In this document: positions 1 to 7,790 of the stretch, piece by piece
Numbering within the stretch: position 1 is the first letter of the stretch
Layout of the letters: each line of letters begins with the position of its first letter
Origin: 2-01-FULL-33-17 sp964474375
Lineage (GTDB): Bacteria; Patescibacteriota; Minisyncoccia; Phycocordibacterales; UBA9973
Assembly (NCBI GenBank): GCA_964474375.1
Contig: CAYYSG010000008.1
Location: 1 to 25,560 of the forward strand
Length of the DNA: 25,560 bases
Reading direction: 5' to 3'
Program-made: the position numbers and the translations under genes
Notes under the pieces: model-generated
Told to the model about the DNA's origin: nothing
Database searches by the model: none
The model's input: the letters and a program-made list of their open reading frames with translations, nothing else

Positions 1-85
1 ACCTCTTCCCATTCCGAACAGAGAAGTGAAACGCTGTAGTGCCGATGATACTATTTACATGGAAAAGTAGGTAGTCGGGAGAACA
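1..85 (+). rRNA. rrf: 5S ribosomal RNA, 3' part (5' end outside window)
   Basis: The stretch carries the conserved 5S core: CATTCCGAACAGAGAAGTGAA, then a GCCGATG block near 42-48, then an AGTAGG block at 66-71. These match the loop B/C, loop A-proximal and helix IV/V parts of bacterial 5S rRNA. The 3' end is placed at about 85 by matching the 14 bases that follow AGTAGG in the E. coli molecule; it is uncertain by several bases because the pairing 5' strand of helix I lies outside the window. The terminator at 116-147 follows, so this is probably the end of an rRNA operon. Confidence 0.9.
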
Positions 86-115
86 GAGATCTGAACTTTG
101 AAGAAAAGTTAAACC

Positions 116-147
116 ATAAAACCCCTAACTAACGTTAGGGGTTTTAT
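116..147 (+). terminator. Rho-independent terminator after 5S rRNA
   Basis: A perfect 14-bp stem (116-129 with 134-147) closes a TAAC loop. The upper stem is CCCCTAAC/GTTAGGGG and the base is an A-run opposite a T-run. Because both the A-run and T-run are in the stem it could work on either strand. Its last base is the first base of the next promoter's TG motif. Confidence 0.85.
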
Positions 148-155
148 GCTATAAT
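147..155 (+). promoter_or_regulatory. Extended -10 promoter TGCTATAAT, leaderless
   Basis: TATAAT at 150-155 is preceded by TG at 147-148, the extended -10 form. Eight bases separate it from the ATG at 164, so transcription should begin about two bases before the start codon. No -35 element is visible; its place is taken by the terminator stem. Confidence 0.8.
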
Positions 156-163
156 CTTTTCAT

Positions 164-940
164 ATGTCATGGCGCTCACGTAGACAAGGTACTTATTTTG
201 GAATATTCGCAGTACTTGTATTTATAGTACTGACGGCTGTTTTTTATCCTGTTTTGAACAAGCCTGCAACTTGTTTCGATGGCAAGCAGAACGGCAAAGA
301 AACCGGAGTCGACTGTGGCGGGTCTTGTGCTATGTATTGTCCGAAAACTGTAGTACTACCACGGATTGAGTTCTCGGCTATTTTCCCAGTGTCAGACGGT
401 GTCTATAATGCTGTAGCGCTATTAACCGCTACTGACCCCAATGCTGGAGCGAAGAGCGCACCTTATGTTTTTTCGCTATACGATGAATCAGGTAGAATAA
501 TTGATGAAATAAAAGGCAATACATTTATTCCGTCGGCTAGTCAGTTTGCTGTTTTTGAGTCACAAATCCGCACAGGGGAACGTGTACCAGTTCGGGCGCA
601 ATTTCGTTGGGGTGCGGAGCAAATCAAATTCGAAAAAGTTGAATTCAATAGTAATACATTACCAATAGAAGTATCGCTATGGAAAAGAGAAACAGTATTA
701 GCGACCGAAAGACTAAGCGTTAATATAACCAACACATCTTTTGATTCTGTACCAGAGTCAGAATACATTGTTATTGTTTATGATGAAAAAGATGAACCTA
801 TTGCTACATCTCGCACCGTTGCAATGGTGCCAGCTCGAAGTTCCGTGGACTTGTATTTTTCTTGGCCGTACGAGTTCAAATCAGCACCGAAAAGATACGA
901 GCTGATCAAGCGCGTGAATCCTTTTATTTATGCAAAATAG
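164..940 (+). CDS. Membrane-anchored surface protein with Cys-rich motif, unknown function
   Basis: This 258-residue protein has a basic N-terminus (residues 1-9), one membrane segment at about 12-30, and then an extracellular domain. Just after the membrane is the motif CFDGKQNG..DCGGSCAMYC (residues 37-59), a short Cys-rich calcium-binding-like motif of the CxDGxxNxxETDxDCGG type seen at the base of secreted proteins in several lineages. The rest looks like beta-sandwich, with no catalytic motif I can name. There is no lipobox. The start is fixed by a promoter eight bases upstream. The gene overlaps rodA by 11 bases, so the two are co-transcribed, which suggests a cell-envelope role. Location is well supported; function is unknown. 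Confidence 0.85.
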   Translation: MSWRSRRQGTYFGIFAVLVFIVLTAVFYPVLNKPATCFDGKQNGKETGVDCGGSCAMYCPKTVVLPRIEFSAIFPVSDGVYNAVALLTATDPNAGAKSAPYVFSLYDESGRIIDEIKGNTFIPSASQFAVFESQIRTGERVPVRAQFRWGAEQIKFEKVEFNSNTLPIEVSLWKRETVLATERLSVNITNTSFDSVPESEYIVIVYDEKDEPIATSRTVAMVPARSSVDLYFSWPYEFKSAPKRYELIKRVNPFIYAK

Positions 941-2072
941 AACCGGTTTATTTTCATCATTTTTTCATATTGATTGGATAATGTTTTTGGCTATTGTGCC
1001 AATACTTTTAGCAGGGCTCGGTGCACTATGGCCGCTGTCCGGCGAAGATGTTTTCTTTCACAAGCAAGTTATATCTATAATAATTTCATTATGTGTTTTC
1101 TTTGGGGCGTCGCTTATTGACCCTAGGATATTTAAAAAGTCTTCATTTGTACTATGGGTTTATCTTGGGGGATTATTTTTACTACTGATGCTTTTCGTTA
1201 TCGGACAAATATCACACGGAGCCCAGTCGTGGTTCAACTTGGGTTTGTTTGCATTTCAACCGGTGGATTTAATGAAGGTGGTTTTGATACTGATACTAGC
1301 TAAATATTTTTCAAGACGTCATGTAGAAATAGCGCATATTCGGCATATTGTAGTATCCGGTATGTATATGGCTATACCGTTTTTATTAGTGTTTCTTCAG
1401 CCGGACTTTGGTTCAGCTATGATATTGATACTCATATGGTTCGGAATGGTGTTGGCGTCAGGCTTGTCACGTAAACATTTGCTAATATTGACCTTGATCG
1501 GTGGTATCTTGTTTGCGTGTTTGTATGGTTTTGTGTTTGAAGACTATCAGAAGAAGCGTATTGGGAATTTCCTAAACCCATTGTCGGACATTCACGGGTC
1601 GGGATACAATGTTTTGCAGTCGACTATTGCAGTAGGTAGTGGCGAGTTATTTGGTAAAGGTCTTGGGTTTGGAACACAGTCACGACTACAATTCTTGCCC
1701 GAATCCGAGACGGACTTTATATTTGCAGCTTTTGCCGAAGAATGGGGTTTCGTAGGAGTTATTATACTTTTGGCTTTATATGTTATTGTTATTATTCGTA
1801 TACTTATGACGGCCTTGTACGGAGCTAGTAATTTTGAAATATTGTTTGGTATTGGTATGGCTATTATGATACTGAGCCATCTTATTATAAACATAGGTAT
1901 GAATATGGGTATAATGCCCGTGACGGGGATTACATTGCCATTTATGAGCTATGGTGGGTCTCACCTGATAGCTACATTCTTTGGGCTAGGATTACTGCAA
2001 GCAATGCGTAAATATGGTCGGTCATTCCACCGCGACGACATTCAGAAAGAATTTTTAGGAGTAGATAAATAA
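930..2072 (+). CDS. rodA: RodA-type SEDS peptidoglycan glycosyltransferase
   Basis: This 380-residue integral membrane protein belongs to the SEDS family (RodA/FtsW/SpoVE), which polymerises lipid II into glycan strands. About ten hydrophobic segments are visible. Family signatures are present: QPDFGSA (157-163), YNVLQS (226-231), the loop GKGLGFGTQSRLQFLPE (242-258), TDFIFAAFAEEWG (261-273) and, near the C-terminus, GIMPVTGITLPFMSYGGS. D262 in TDFIF aligns with the catalytic aspartate known from Thermus RodA. RodA is preferred to FtsW by the wording of the loop and by length, but the split is not certain. The ATG at 930 lies inside the preceding gene and no Shine-Dalgarno is visible, so translation is probably coupled. 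A bPBP2 partner is not in the window. Confidence 0.93.
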   Translation: MQNRTGLFSSFFHIDWIMFLAIVPILLAGLGALWPLSGEDVFFHKQVISIIISLCVFFGASLIDPRIFKKSSFVLWVYLGGLFLLLMLFVIGQISHGAQSWFNLGLFAFQPVDLMKVVLILILAKYFSRRHVEIAHIRHIVVSGMYMAIPFLLVFLQPDFGSAMILILIWFGMVLASGLSRKHLLILTLIGGILFACLYGFVFEDYQKKRIGNFLNPLSDIHGSGYNVLQSTIAVGSGELFGKGLGFGTQSRLQFLPESETDFIFAAFAEEWGFVGVIILLALYVIVIIRILMTALYGASNFEILFGIGMAIMILSHLIINIGMNMGIMPVTGITLPFMSYGGSHLIATFFGLGLLQAMRKYGRSFHRDDIQKEFLGVDK

Positions 2073-2073
2073 T

Positions 2074-2931
2074 ATGATTTTTAACGGCAATAATACAAGT
2101 AAAGAAATTCTAGAATCACTAAAATCAAGAGTGGCGGATTTGCCGTTTGTTCCAGAATTTTCAGATATTTTAGCTACGAACGACGGACCGTCTGTGCGTT
2201 ATGTAAACATGAAAAAAAAGATAGCGGAAAAAGTCGGAATTAAATTCATAGACGCAGTCCTGCCAGATAGTCCAACAGAGCAGGACATAATAAACAAAAT
2301 AAACGAAATTGCTTTGCGTCCAAATGTGTGTGGAATCATTGTGCAGTTACCACTACCAAACGACATAAATATAGAAAATGTTTTAAATGCTGTACCGCTG
2401 AATTTGGATGTGGATGGTTTGTCAGCTGAATATAACAAAATGTTTTATACATCGGATAATTTTGAAAATGTTTTGATAATGCCGACAGTTCTAGCTATTG
2501 ATAAAATACTGAACATAGCTATAGCTGACAAATCAGGTAAAAAAATCGCGGTTGTTGGCCAAGGCCGGTTAGTAGGCCAGCCACTGACTCATGTGTTGAA
2601 ATCAAAAGGCTATTCAGTGGATACAATAAACAAAGACACGAACGATACTATGCGTCAGGATATACTACAAAATGCTGATATTGTTATTAGTGCTGTTGGT
2701 AAACCAGGTTTAATTAAAAAAGATGATGTAAAAAATGACGTCATTGTGATTGATGCGGGTACTATGGAAATGGAGAATACATTAGTAGGGGATGTTATGC
2801 CGGACGTTATAGATAAAGCATCATTTATGACTCCAACCCCAGGCGGCGTTGGGCCAATGACAGTGGCTGCGTTGATCGAGAATGTAGTTAGGGTTGCTGA
2901 AGATAAATTAACAAAAAAAGATTATAATTAG
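2074..2931 (+). CDS. folD: Bifunctional methylenetetrahydrofolate dehydrogenase / methenyl-THF cyclohydrolase
   Basis: FolD interconverts 5,10-methylene- and 10-formyl-tetrahydrofolate in the cytoplasm, giving one-carbon units for purines and formyl-Met-tRNA. At 285 residues it has the family's normal length. The SxxYVxxK active-site motif is at S40-K47 with K47 as the catalytic lysine; CGIIVQLPLP is at 86-95; the dinucleotide-binding turn reads VVGQGRLVGQPL; and the C-terminal signature PTPGGVGPMTVAAL is intact. It starts one base after the rodA stop and lies in the same transcription unit, an arrangement that suggests economy of layout rather than a functional link to the wall. Confidence 0.95.
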   Translation: MIFNGNNTSKEILESLKSRVADLPFVPEFSDILATNDGPSVRYVNMKKKIAEKVGIKFIDAVLPDSPTEQDIINKINEIALRPNVCGIIVQLPLPNDINIENVLNAVPLNLDVDGLSAEYNKMFYTSDNFENVLIMPTVLAIDKILNIAIADKSGKKIAVVGQGRLVGQPLTHVLKSKGYSVDTINKDTNDTMRQDILQNADIVISAVGKPGLIKKDDVKNDVIVIDAGTMEMENTLVGDVMPDVIDKASFMTPTPGGVGPMTVAALIENVVRVAEDKLTKKDYN

Positions 2932-2934
2932 ATT

Positions 2935-3501
2935 ATGCATAGCTCTATATTTACATTTCTAAACTCTTTTGTTGGTAAGTCTAATTTATTTGATGCACTG
3001 GTTATAGTGGGGGCTAGGTATTTTCAATATATAGTTATCCTGTATGCTATGTTGTTGATGTATAGGGAACTAGTATCACAAACACCGAACTTTTCACCAT
3101 TTCGAAATTTTAAAAAAGTCTTCACCGAAGGTTTTTGGGTGGGGAGTAGCGTAATACTGGCTATGGGTATTACTTATATTTTGAAATACAGTCTAGCTGT
3201 ACCACGGCCATTTTTAGCTGGTGCAAATGCTCTTTTTATACACGGTGGTTATAATTCTTTCCCGTCAGGACATGCTACATTTTTCGCAGCATTAGCTCTA
3301 TCAATGTTTTTCTACCACAAGAAGCGCGGTTGGTGGTTCCTGATTTCAGCGGTTATTATCGGCGTGTCACGCATAATATCCGGAGTCCATTACCCAATAG
3401 ACATAATTTGCGGATATATAGTAGGTATAGCTAGTGCTTATTTTGTAATAAAAATCTTCCGCCCTTGGGTCAAAAAAAATATCTTTAAAATAGAACAATA
3501 A
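2935..3501 (+). CDS. PAP2-family membrane phosphatase, possibly undecaprenyl-pyrophosphate phosphatase
   Basis: This 188-residue protein carries all three PAP2 (phosphatidic acid phosphatase type 2) motifs: KX6RP at K84-P92, PSGH at P110-H113, and SRX5HX3D at S145-D156. H113 and H152 are the expected catalytic histidines and D156 the supporting acid. Five to six membrane segments surround them, with the catalytic face outside. The likely job is dephosphorylating undecaprenyl pyrophosphate (BcrC-like) or a lipid phosphate. It starts three bases after the folD stop, in the run led by the surface protein and rodA, which favours the wall-lipid reading. Substrate is inferred, family is firm. Confidence 0.9.
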   Translation: MHSSIFTFLNSFVGKSNLFDALVIVGARYFQYIVILYAMLLMYRELVSQTPNFSPFRNFKKVFTEGFWVGSSVILAMGITYILKYSLAVPRPFLAGANALFIHGGYNSFPSGHATFFAALALSMFFYHKKRGWWFLISAVIIGVSRIISGVHYPIDIICGYIVGIASAYFVIKIFRPWVKKNIFKIEQ

Positions 3502-3530
3502 AAAAACGGAAGACAATGTCTCCCGTTTTT
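3502..3530. terminator. Bidirectional terminator between convergent genes
   Basis: AAAAACGG (3502-3509) pairs with CCGTTTTT (3523-3530); after one A:C mismatch AGAC (3511-3514) pairs with GTCT (3518-3521). The A-run and T-run make it usable from both sides, fitting its place between the PAP2 gene (plus) and the nucleotidase (minus). Confidence 0.8.
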
Positions 3531-3549
3531 ATTATTATGTGTGTAGCTT

Positions 3550-4245
3550 TTAGCATCCGCCTTCAGCTGGTCTATTTTTAAGATTTGTTTTTTCGTAAGA
3601 TTCCAAATTCAGCATACAATCTATCAAAGAATTCCAGTTTGCTTGGGGCTGGCAGTTAGGGTTATTGTTTAGCCAGTCGTAATTGTTGTTGAAATAAATT
3701 TGTTTCCAAGTGGTCTTATTACCTTTGGCAGCATTGGGATGGTCGTCTATTAAATACTTACCATGGAATTTATGCTTGGCATGCAATGGCATGAAATCAA
3801 GCTCTATATCCGGCAAGTGTTTATGGATCCATCTGAATTTTTCACCAACGATTCTTAACCAGGCCTCGGCTTGTTTATTCTTGTCACCATCGTAATACAC
3901 CAGGTATTCTTGATTGTTTATTGGCATAGGGGATGTGACAATAGAAATATCTGCTCCTAGTTCCTTAAATCTCATTATTCTTTCAATGGCACCAGGGATT
4001 GGTTCCATATTGTAGTAGAAACCAGGTTCCGGGTCAAAGAATAGCTTGGCAATTTCTTTTTGAATTTTTTTTTCAAAGTTTTGGTCGTACTCCCAAATTT
4101 TTTGTTCGGACGTTTCCGGTTGTTTCAGAAATGGGAATTTGTTAAAAACTGCTATTCTTGCTGCTTTGGGCCAGTTTGTGATTACAGAGTCCATGTCTAT
4201 ACCAATGGATACTCCTTCTAATGTTAGTTGATTGTTATCGTTCAT
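3550..4245 (-). CDS. HAD-superfamily 5'(3')-deoxyribonucleotidase-like protein (NT5C family)
   Basis: This 231-residue cytoplasmic protein fits the NT5C branch of the HAD phosphatases, which remove phosphate from (deoxy)nucleoside monophosphates. Motif I is IGIDMDSV with nucleophile D17 and acid/base D19; the family stretch FYYNMEPIPGAIE is at 76-88; motif II is SIVTSPM with T104; and motif IV is YLIDDHP with D167-D168 for Mg2+. A lysine-rich segment (HAKHKFHGK, 155-163) just before motif IV would supply motif III. The C-terminus ends in Gly-Gly-Cys after an Asn-rich stretch, which is not a motif I can interpret. The gene has its own promoter and no operon partner. Exact substrate is unknown. 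Confidence 0.85.
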   Translation of the reverse strand: MNDNNQLTLEGVSIGIDMDSVITNWPKAARIAVFNKFPFLKQPETSEQKIWEYDQNFEKKIQKEIAKLFFDPEPGFYYNMEPIPGAIERIMRFKELGADISIVTSPMPINNQEYLVYYDGDKNKQAEAWLRIVGEKFRWIHKHLPDIELDFMPLHAKHKFHGKYLIDDHPNAAKGNKTTWKQIYFNNNYDWLNNNPNCQPQANWNSLIDCMLNLESYEKTNLKNRPAEGGC

Positions 4246-4268
4246 ATTTTGAATTGTTTATTTCTTGT

Positions 4269-4277
4269 ATTATAGCA
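4269..4277 (-). promoter_or_regulatory. Extended -10 promoter TGCTATAAT for the nucleotidase gene
   Basis: Read on the minus strand, 4277 to 4269 is TGCTATAAT. The last base is 23 bases from the ATG at 4245, giving a leader of about 17 bases. No Shine-Dalgarno is visible in that leader. Confidence 0.75.
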
Positions 4278-4342
4278 CGTTTTGGTATAAAAATCAAGCA
4301 TCTAAAAAGCTCTGATTTCTTCTTTTAAAAGACCTATATTTG

Positions 4343-4351
4343 TGATAAACT
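4343..4351 (+). promoter_or_regulatory. Candidate extended -10 promoter for secDF
   Basis: TGATAAACT has the TG motif and four of six -10 matches; it would give a leader of about 40 bases to the secD ATG at 4398. A weaker alternative, TATAGA at 4378-4383, lies nearer the gene. The region sits between divergent genes, so a promoter is needed here, but which box is used is unclear. Confidence 0.4.
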
Positions 4352-4397
4352 GTCCTAGTTATTAGATAAATTCTGATTATAGAAAGTATATTTACTT

Positions 4398-5774
4398 ATG
4401 TTTAAAAAGAGAATAGCTGCACTGCTGATTTTAATTGCTGCAGTTTTTATAGGAATATTCATTTACAAGAGTGAGCCAGCATTGTCAGGCGAGCGCGAAA
4501 GAACCGGTATAATGGCGAAATCATTTCGCTTGGGACTTGATCTGTCCGGTGGAACTCAACTTGTATACAGAGCTGACGTTACAAAAATCCCATCTGGCGA
4601 AGTTGCTGATGCTATGGAATCACTTCGCGAAATTATCGAGCGTCGTGTGAATTCATTCGGAGTATCCGAAGCCGTAGTGCGTACTCAGTCCGCAAGTTTT
4701 GCTAACGGTAACGAAGAACGTATTACAGTGGAACTGCCAGGTGTTACTGACGTAGCCGAAGCCGTAGGTCTTATTGGTCAAACTCCAGTATTGGAATTCA
4801 AAGTTGAAAAGGATTCATCCGCTCCTATCGAAGTACAAGTTGGTCCTGACGGTAATGTGGATTTGGGCAGTATTGACCCATATACTGCATCAGGACTTGA
4901 TGGACGTTATTTCAAACGTGCTGACGTTGTGTTCGACCAGACTACTGGCGTACCAACTGTTTCTATTTCTTGGAATGATGAAGGTGCAAAACTTTTCGAA
5001 CAAATCACAGGTGAAAATGTTGGTAAAACAATCGCTATTTATCTAGACGGTGCTATTATTTCAGCGCCAGTTGTGAACCAAGCTATTTCTGGCGGCCAAG
5101 CTGTAATTAGTGGTAACTTTACTACAGTCGAAGCGCGCGACTTGGCTCGTCGTCTAAATTCCGGAGCATTGCCTGTACCAATCGAGCTTGTTTCAACTTC
5201 AAACATCGGTGCGATTCTTGGACAAGAAGCAACACACGCTGGAGTAACAGCAGGTCTTATTGGAATACTAGCAATATCACTATGTATGATATTGTGGTAC
5301 AGATTACCTGGACTAGTAGCTGTATTTAACTTGGCTATTTATGCTCTTATAATGCTAGCAATATTTAAAATCTGGCCTGTTACACTAACCGCAGCCGGTA
5401 TTGCAGGATTCATAATTTCTATTGGTATTGCGGTGGATGCGAACATTCTCGTGTTCGAACGTATGAAAGAAGAAGTAACTCGTGGCGGAACTATTCGTGA
5501 CGGATTAACTGCAGGGTTTGACCGCGCTTGGAATTCTGTTCGGGATTCTAATGTGTCATCACTCATTTCTGCTTTTATTCTATACAGTGCAGGAACTACT
5601 TTGATTAAAAGTTTTGCATTTACATTTTTCCTAGGAACATTGGTGTCACTATTTGTAGCATATGGAATAAGTAAATCATTCTTCAAAGCCATCCCCGTAG
5701 GGCGCGAAGGCAAGTTCGTACAGTTCTTGTTTGGTTCTGGATTTAAAAATGCAAAAGCTAATAAGACTATCTAA
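4398..5774 (+). CDS. secD: Protein translocase subunit SecD
   Basis: SecD works with SecF to drive late steps of Sec-dependent export using the proton gradient. The N-terminal membrane segment (about 6-23) is followed by the hallmark LGLDLSGGTQLVYR (45-58), a long extracytoplasmic head to about residue 270, then a five-helix RND bundle. In the bundle, SIGIAVDANILVFERMKEE contains D347, the position of the proton-relay aspartate. At 458 residues it is shorter than the E. coli protein (615) because the periplasmic head is compact, as is usual outside Proteobacteria. It is followed nine bases later by secF. Confidence 0.95.
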   Translation: MFKKRIAALLILIAAVFIGIFIYKSEPALSGERERTGIMAKSFRLGLDLSGGTQLVYRADVTKIPSGEVADAMESLREIIERRVNSFGVSEAVVRTQSASFANGNEERITVELPGVTDVAEAVGLIGQTPVLEFKVEKDSSAPIEVQVGPDGNVDLGSIDPYTASGLDGRYFKRADVVFDQTTGVPTVSISWNDEGAKLFEQITGENVGKTIAIYLDGAIISAPVVNQAISGGQAVISGNFTTVEARDLARRLNSGALPVPIELVSTSNIGAILGQEATHAGVTAGLIGILAISLCMILWYRLPGLVAVFNLAIYALIMLAIFKIWPVTLTAAGIAGFIISIGIAVDANILVFERMKEEVTRGGTIRDGLTAGFDRAWNSVRDSNVSSLISAFILYSAGTTLIKSFAFTFFLGTLVSLFVAYGISKSFFKAIPVGREGKFVQFLFGSGFKNAKANKTI

Positions 5775-5783
5775 TAAAAATTT

Positions 5784-6695
5784 ATGAAAATAATAAAATA
5801 CAAAAAAATATTTATTTCTATATCAGCAACGCTGATGATTCTGTCAATCATTTCGATTGCGTATTTCGGATTTCGTCCAGGAATAGATTTTCGTGGCGGT
5901 AGTGCTATCGAAGTAGTCTGGAATGATGTGGTACGCCCAGAAACAGTAGAAATAACTGACATCTTCAAATCTATAGAAGGTGCTCCGGAAATACTAGTAC
6001 AGCCTTTGGGTGAAAAAGGTTATTCATTAAAAATGCGTGAAGTGGCTCCGGGCGAGCGTGAAGCCATAACTGGTTTAATAAACCAAAATTACCCTGGCAT
6101 GGAATTAGTTAGTTACACTACCATTGGTCCATCAGTAGGGCAGGAACTACTTCGTAAGTCTATAATTTCAATCATCTTGGTGTCTCTTGGTATTGTGCTT
6201 TTTATCGCGTATTCATTCCGCAAAGTATCATATCCGGTAAAGTCTTGGAAGTACGGTTTAACAGCTATAATTACGCTTGTGCATGATGTATTACTGCCAA
6301 CTGGTATATTCGTAGCATTGTCACATTTTTACGGTATAGAAGTTGATACACTTTTTGTAGTATCAATACTAACCATATTGGGACTCTCAGTTTCAGACAC
6401 TATCGTGGTGTTCGACCGTATTCGTGAAAATTTGCGCGAAGCTAAAGGTATGAGTTTTGGGGACACTGTTAACAAAAGTATCAACGAAGTTTACCGTCGG
6501 TCTATTTTGACTTCTGTAACCATCATGCTGGCTCTTGTGGCATTGGCTGTATGGGGTCCAGAATCAACAAAACTCCTAGCTATTATGCTAACTGCAGGGA
6601 TGTTCTTCGGAACCTATTCATCTATATTCTTGGCTTCACCATTACTTGTGGTATGGCAAGAATATTCTGATAAGAAAAACCCAAAGAAAGCTTAA
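5784..6695 (+). CDS. secF: Protein translocase subunit SecF
   Basis: This 303-residue protein has an N-terminal membrane segment (about 9-27), the SecF signature FRPGIDFRGGSAIEV (residues 29-43), a small extracytoplasmic domain, and a five-helix bundle with LSVSDTIVVFDRIRENLRE, where D205 is the conserved membrane aspartate. The C-terminal YRRSILTSVTIMLAL block is also typical. It is separate from secD rather than fused, and the two are co-transcribed; the terminator at 6700-6725 closes the operon. No Shine-Dalgarno precedes the ATG (upstream is TAATAAAAATTT), so translation likely depends on coupling or on A/T-rich context. Confidence 0.95.
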   Translation: MKIIKYKKIFISISATLMILSIISIAYFGFRPGIDFRGGSAIEVVWNDVVRPETVEITDIFKSIEGAPEILVQPLGEKGYSLKMREVAPGEREAITGLINQNYPGMELVSYTTIGPSVGQELLRKSIISIILVSLGIVLFIAYSFRKVSYPVKSWKYGLTAIITLVHDVLLPTGIFVALSHFYGIEVDTLFVVSILTILGLSVSDTIVVFDRIRENLREAKGMSFGDTVNKSINEVYRRSILTSVTIMLALVALAVWGPESTKLLAIMLTAGMFFGTYSSIFLASPLLVVWQEYSDKKNPKKA

Positions 6696-6699
6696 AATT

Positions 6700-6725
6700 A
6701 CAAAACCCTGGAAACAGGGTTTTGT
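6700..6725 (+). terminator. Rho-independent terminator after secDF
   Basis: ACAAAACCCTG (6700-6710) pairs perfectly with CAGGGTTTTGT (6715-6725) around a GAAA tetraloop. The final T is also the first base of the lemA promoter's TG element, as at 116-155. Confidence 0.85.
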
Positions 6726-6733
6726 GCTATAAT
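6725..6733 (+). promoter_or_regulatory. Extended -10 promoter TGCTATAAT for the lemA operon
   Basis: TGCTATAAT begins on the last base of the secDF terminator. The last T is 31 bases from the lemA ATG, so the leader would be about 25 bases; it contains no Shine-Dalgarno. Confidence 0.75.
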
Positions 6734-6764
6734 AGGGATATCTTAATAGTTTAATTTTCATAAA

Positions 6765-7319
6765 ATGTCTACTTTAATTATTGTATTAGCTGCTATTGTT
6801 CTTATATTTATCGGGTTCTATAACGGACTCGTTCGTAACCGTAACCGTGTGCAGGAAGCCTGGGCTGACATAGAAGTTCAGCTAAAGCGCCGTTATGACC
6901 TTATTCCTAACCTTGTGAATACTGTCAAAGGCTACGCAACGCACGAAACTACTGCTTTTGAAAATGTCACCAAAGCTCGCAGTATGGCTATGAGCGGTGG
7001 TGGTGCAGGACAGGACCATGCACAGGCTGAAAACATGCTAACAGGCGCCCTGAAGAGTATATTCGCTATTGCTGAAGCTTATCCTGATTTGAAAGCCAAC
7101 ACGAATTTTATAGAGTTGCAACGTGAACTATCTGACACTGAGAACAAAATTCAGGCGGCTCGCAGATTTTATAACAGTGTGGTGAATACATTTAACACAA
7201 AAATCCAAATGTTCCCAGGGAATATTTTTGCTGGTATGTTTGGTTTTACTAAGTCAGATTTATTCGATATCGACGACAATGGTGCTGAAAGCAAACCTGT
7301 AGAAGTTAAATTTAATTAA
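6765..7319 (+). CDS. lemA: LemA family protein
   Basis: LemA proteins are small, membrane-anchored, helical proteins of poorly defined function. This one is 184 residues with one N-terminal membrane helix (about 3-19) and the family core WADIEVQLKRRYDLIPNLVN (33-52), followed by helices carrying the conserved TKARS and NFIELQRELSDTENKI stretches. Orientation should be N-terminus out and helical domain inside or the reverse; the sequence does not settle it. The gene leads an operon with a Gmad2-domain protein and HtpX. LemA next to HtpX or another membrane metalloprotease is a frequent bacterial pairing, which suggests a role in membrane stress. Confidence 0.92.
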   Translation: MSTLIIVLAAIVLIFIGFYNGLVRNRNRVQEAWADIEVQLKRRYDLIPNLVNTVKGYATHETTAFENVTKARSMAMSGGGAGQDHAQAENMLTGALKSIFAIAEAYPDLKANTNFIELQRELSDTENKIQAARRFYNSVVNTFNTKIQMFPGNIFAGMFGFTKSDLFDIDDNGAESKPVEVKFN

Positions 7320-7323
7320 TTTT

Positions 7324-7770
7324 ATGAATACAAAAAGATTTATTGGACTACTCGTACTAATTGCTATCATTGTGATTGCTTTTGGTGTTAATAAAAACAA
7401 AGCTGTTGCGCCTGATTTAAATCAAATACAGCCGGCTATTATGGGTAACGCAGGGGATTTGGTTAGCTTCTCTGTACCAGCTGGCGGCAATGTATCTGGA
7501 CCAATGGTGCTAACTGGCTCGGTTCAAAATGCGTATTTCTTCGAAGCGAATATATTGGTCAAAGTTGTAGACGTTAGTATGAACGTACTGCTCGAAACAT
7601 ACGGCACAGCTACAACCGACTGGATGACAACAGCTCCAGTTAGCTTTACTAGTAACGTAGACTTTACAGGACTGCCTCTGGGTCCAGCTTATATAATGCT
7701 GGAAAATGACAACCCATCCGGCGACCCAGCACTAGTAAAACAAATCCTGATACCTGTAATAATTAACTAG
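7324..7770 (+). CDS. Membrane-anchored Gmad2 (immunoglobulin-like) domain protein
   Basis: This 148-residue protein has an N-terminal membrane segment (about 5-22) and then one extracellular beta-sandwich. The domain carries the marks of Gmad2 (the Ig-like domain of bacterial spore-germination and surface proteins): SGPMVLTGSVQNAYFFEANI, VKVVDVSMNVLLETYGTA, then TTDWMTTAPVSFTSNVDF and a closing ENDNPSGDPALVKQILIPV. No enzyme motif is seen; a binding or structural role at the surface is likely. It starts four bases after lemA and is followed by htpX. Small Gmad2 proteins are common in Patescibacteria, though they have no need of sporulation. Confidence 0.8.
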   Translation: MNTKRFIGLLVLIAIIVIAFGVNKNKAVAPDLNQIQPAIMGNAGDLVSFSVPAGGNVSGPMVLTGSVQNAYFFEANILVKVVDVSMNVLLETYGTATTDWMTTAPVSFTSNVDFTGLPLGPAYIMLENDNPSGDPALVKQILIPVIIN

Positions 7771-7790
7771 TTTTTACGTATTAAATTATT

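Noticed and set aside
1592..1894. Reading frames of 60-150 codons opposite or inside rodA, secD, copA, the DsbD-like gene and the helicase.
   Set aside because: They are shadows of well-supported genes, have no promoters at the leaderless spacing and no protein motifs.
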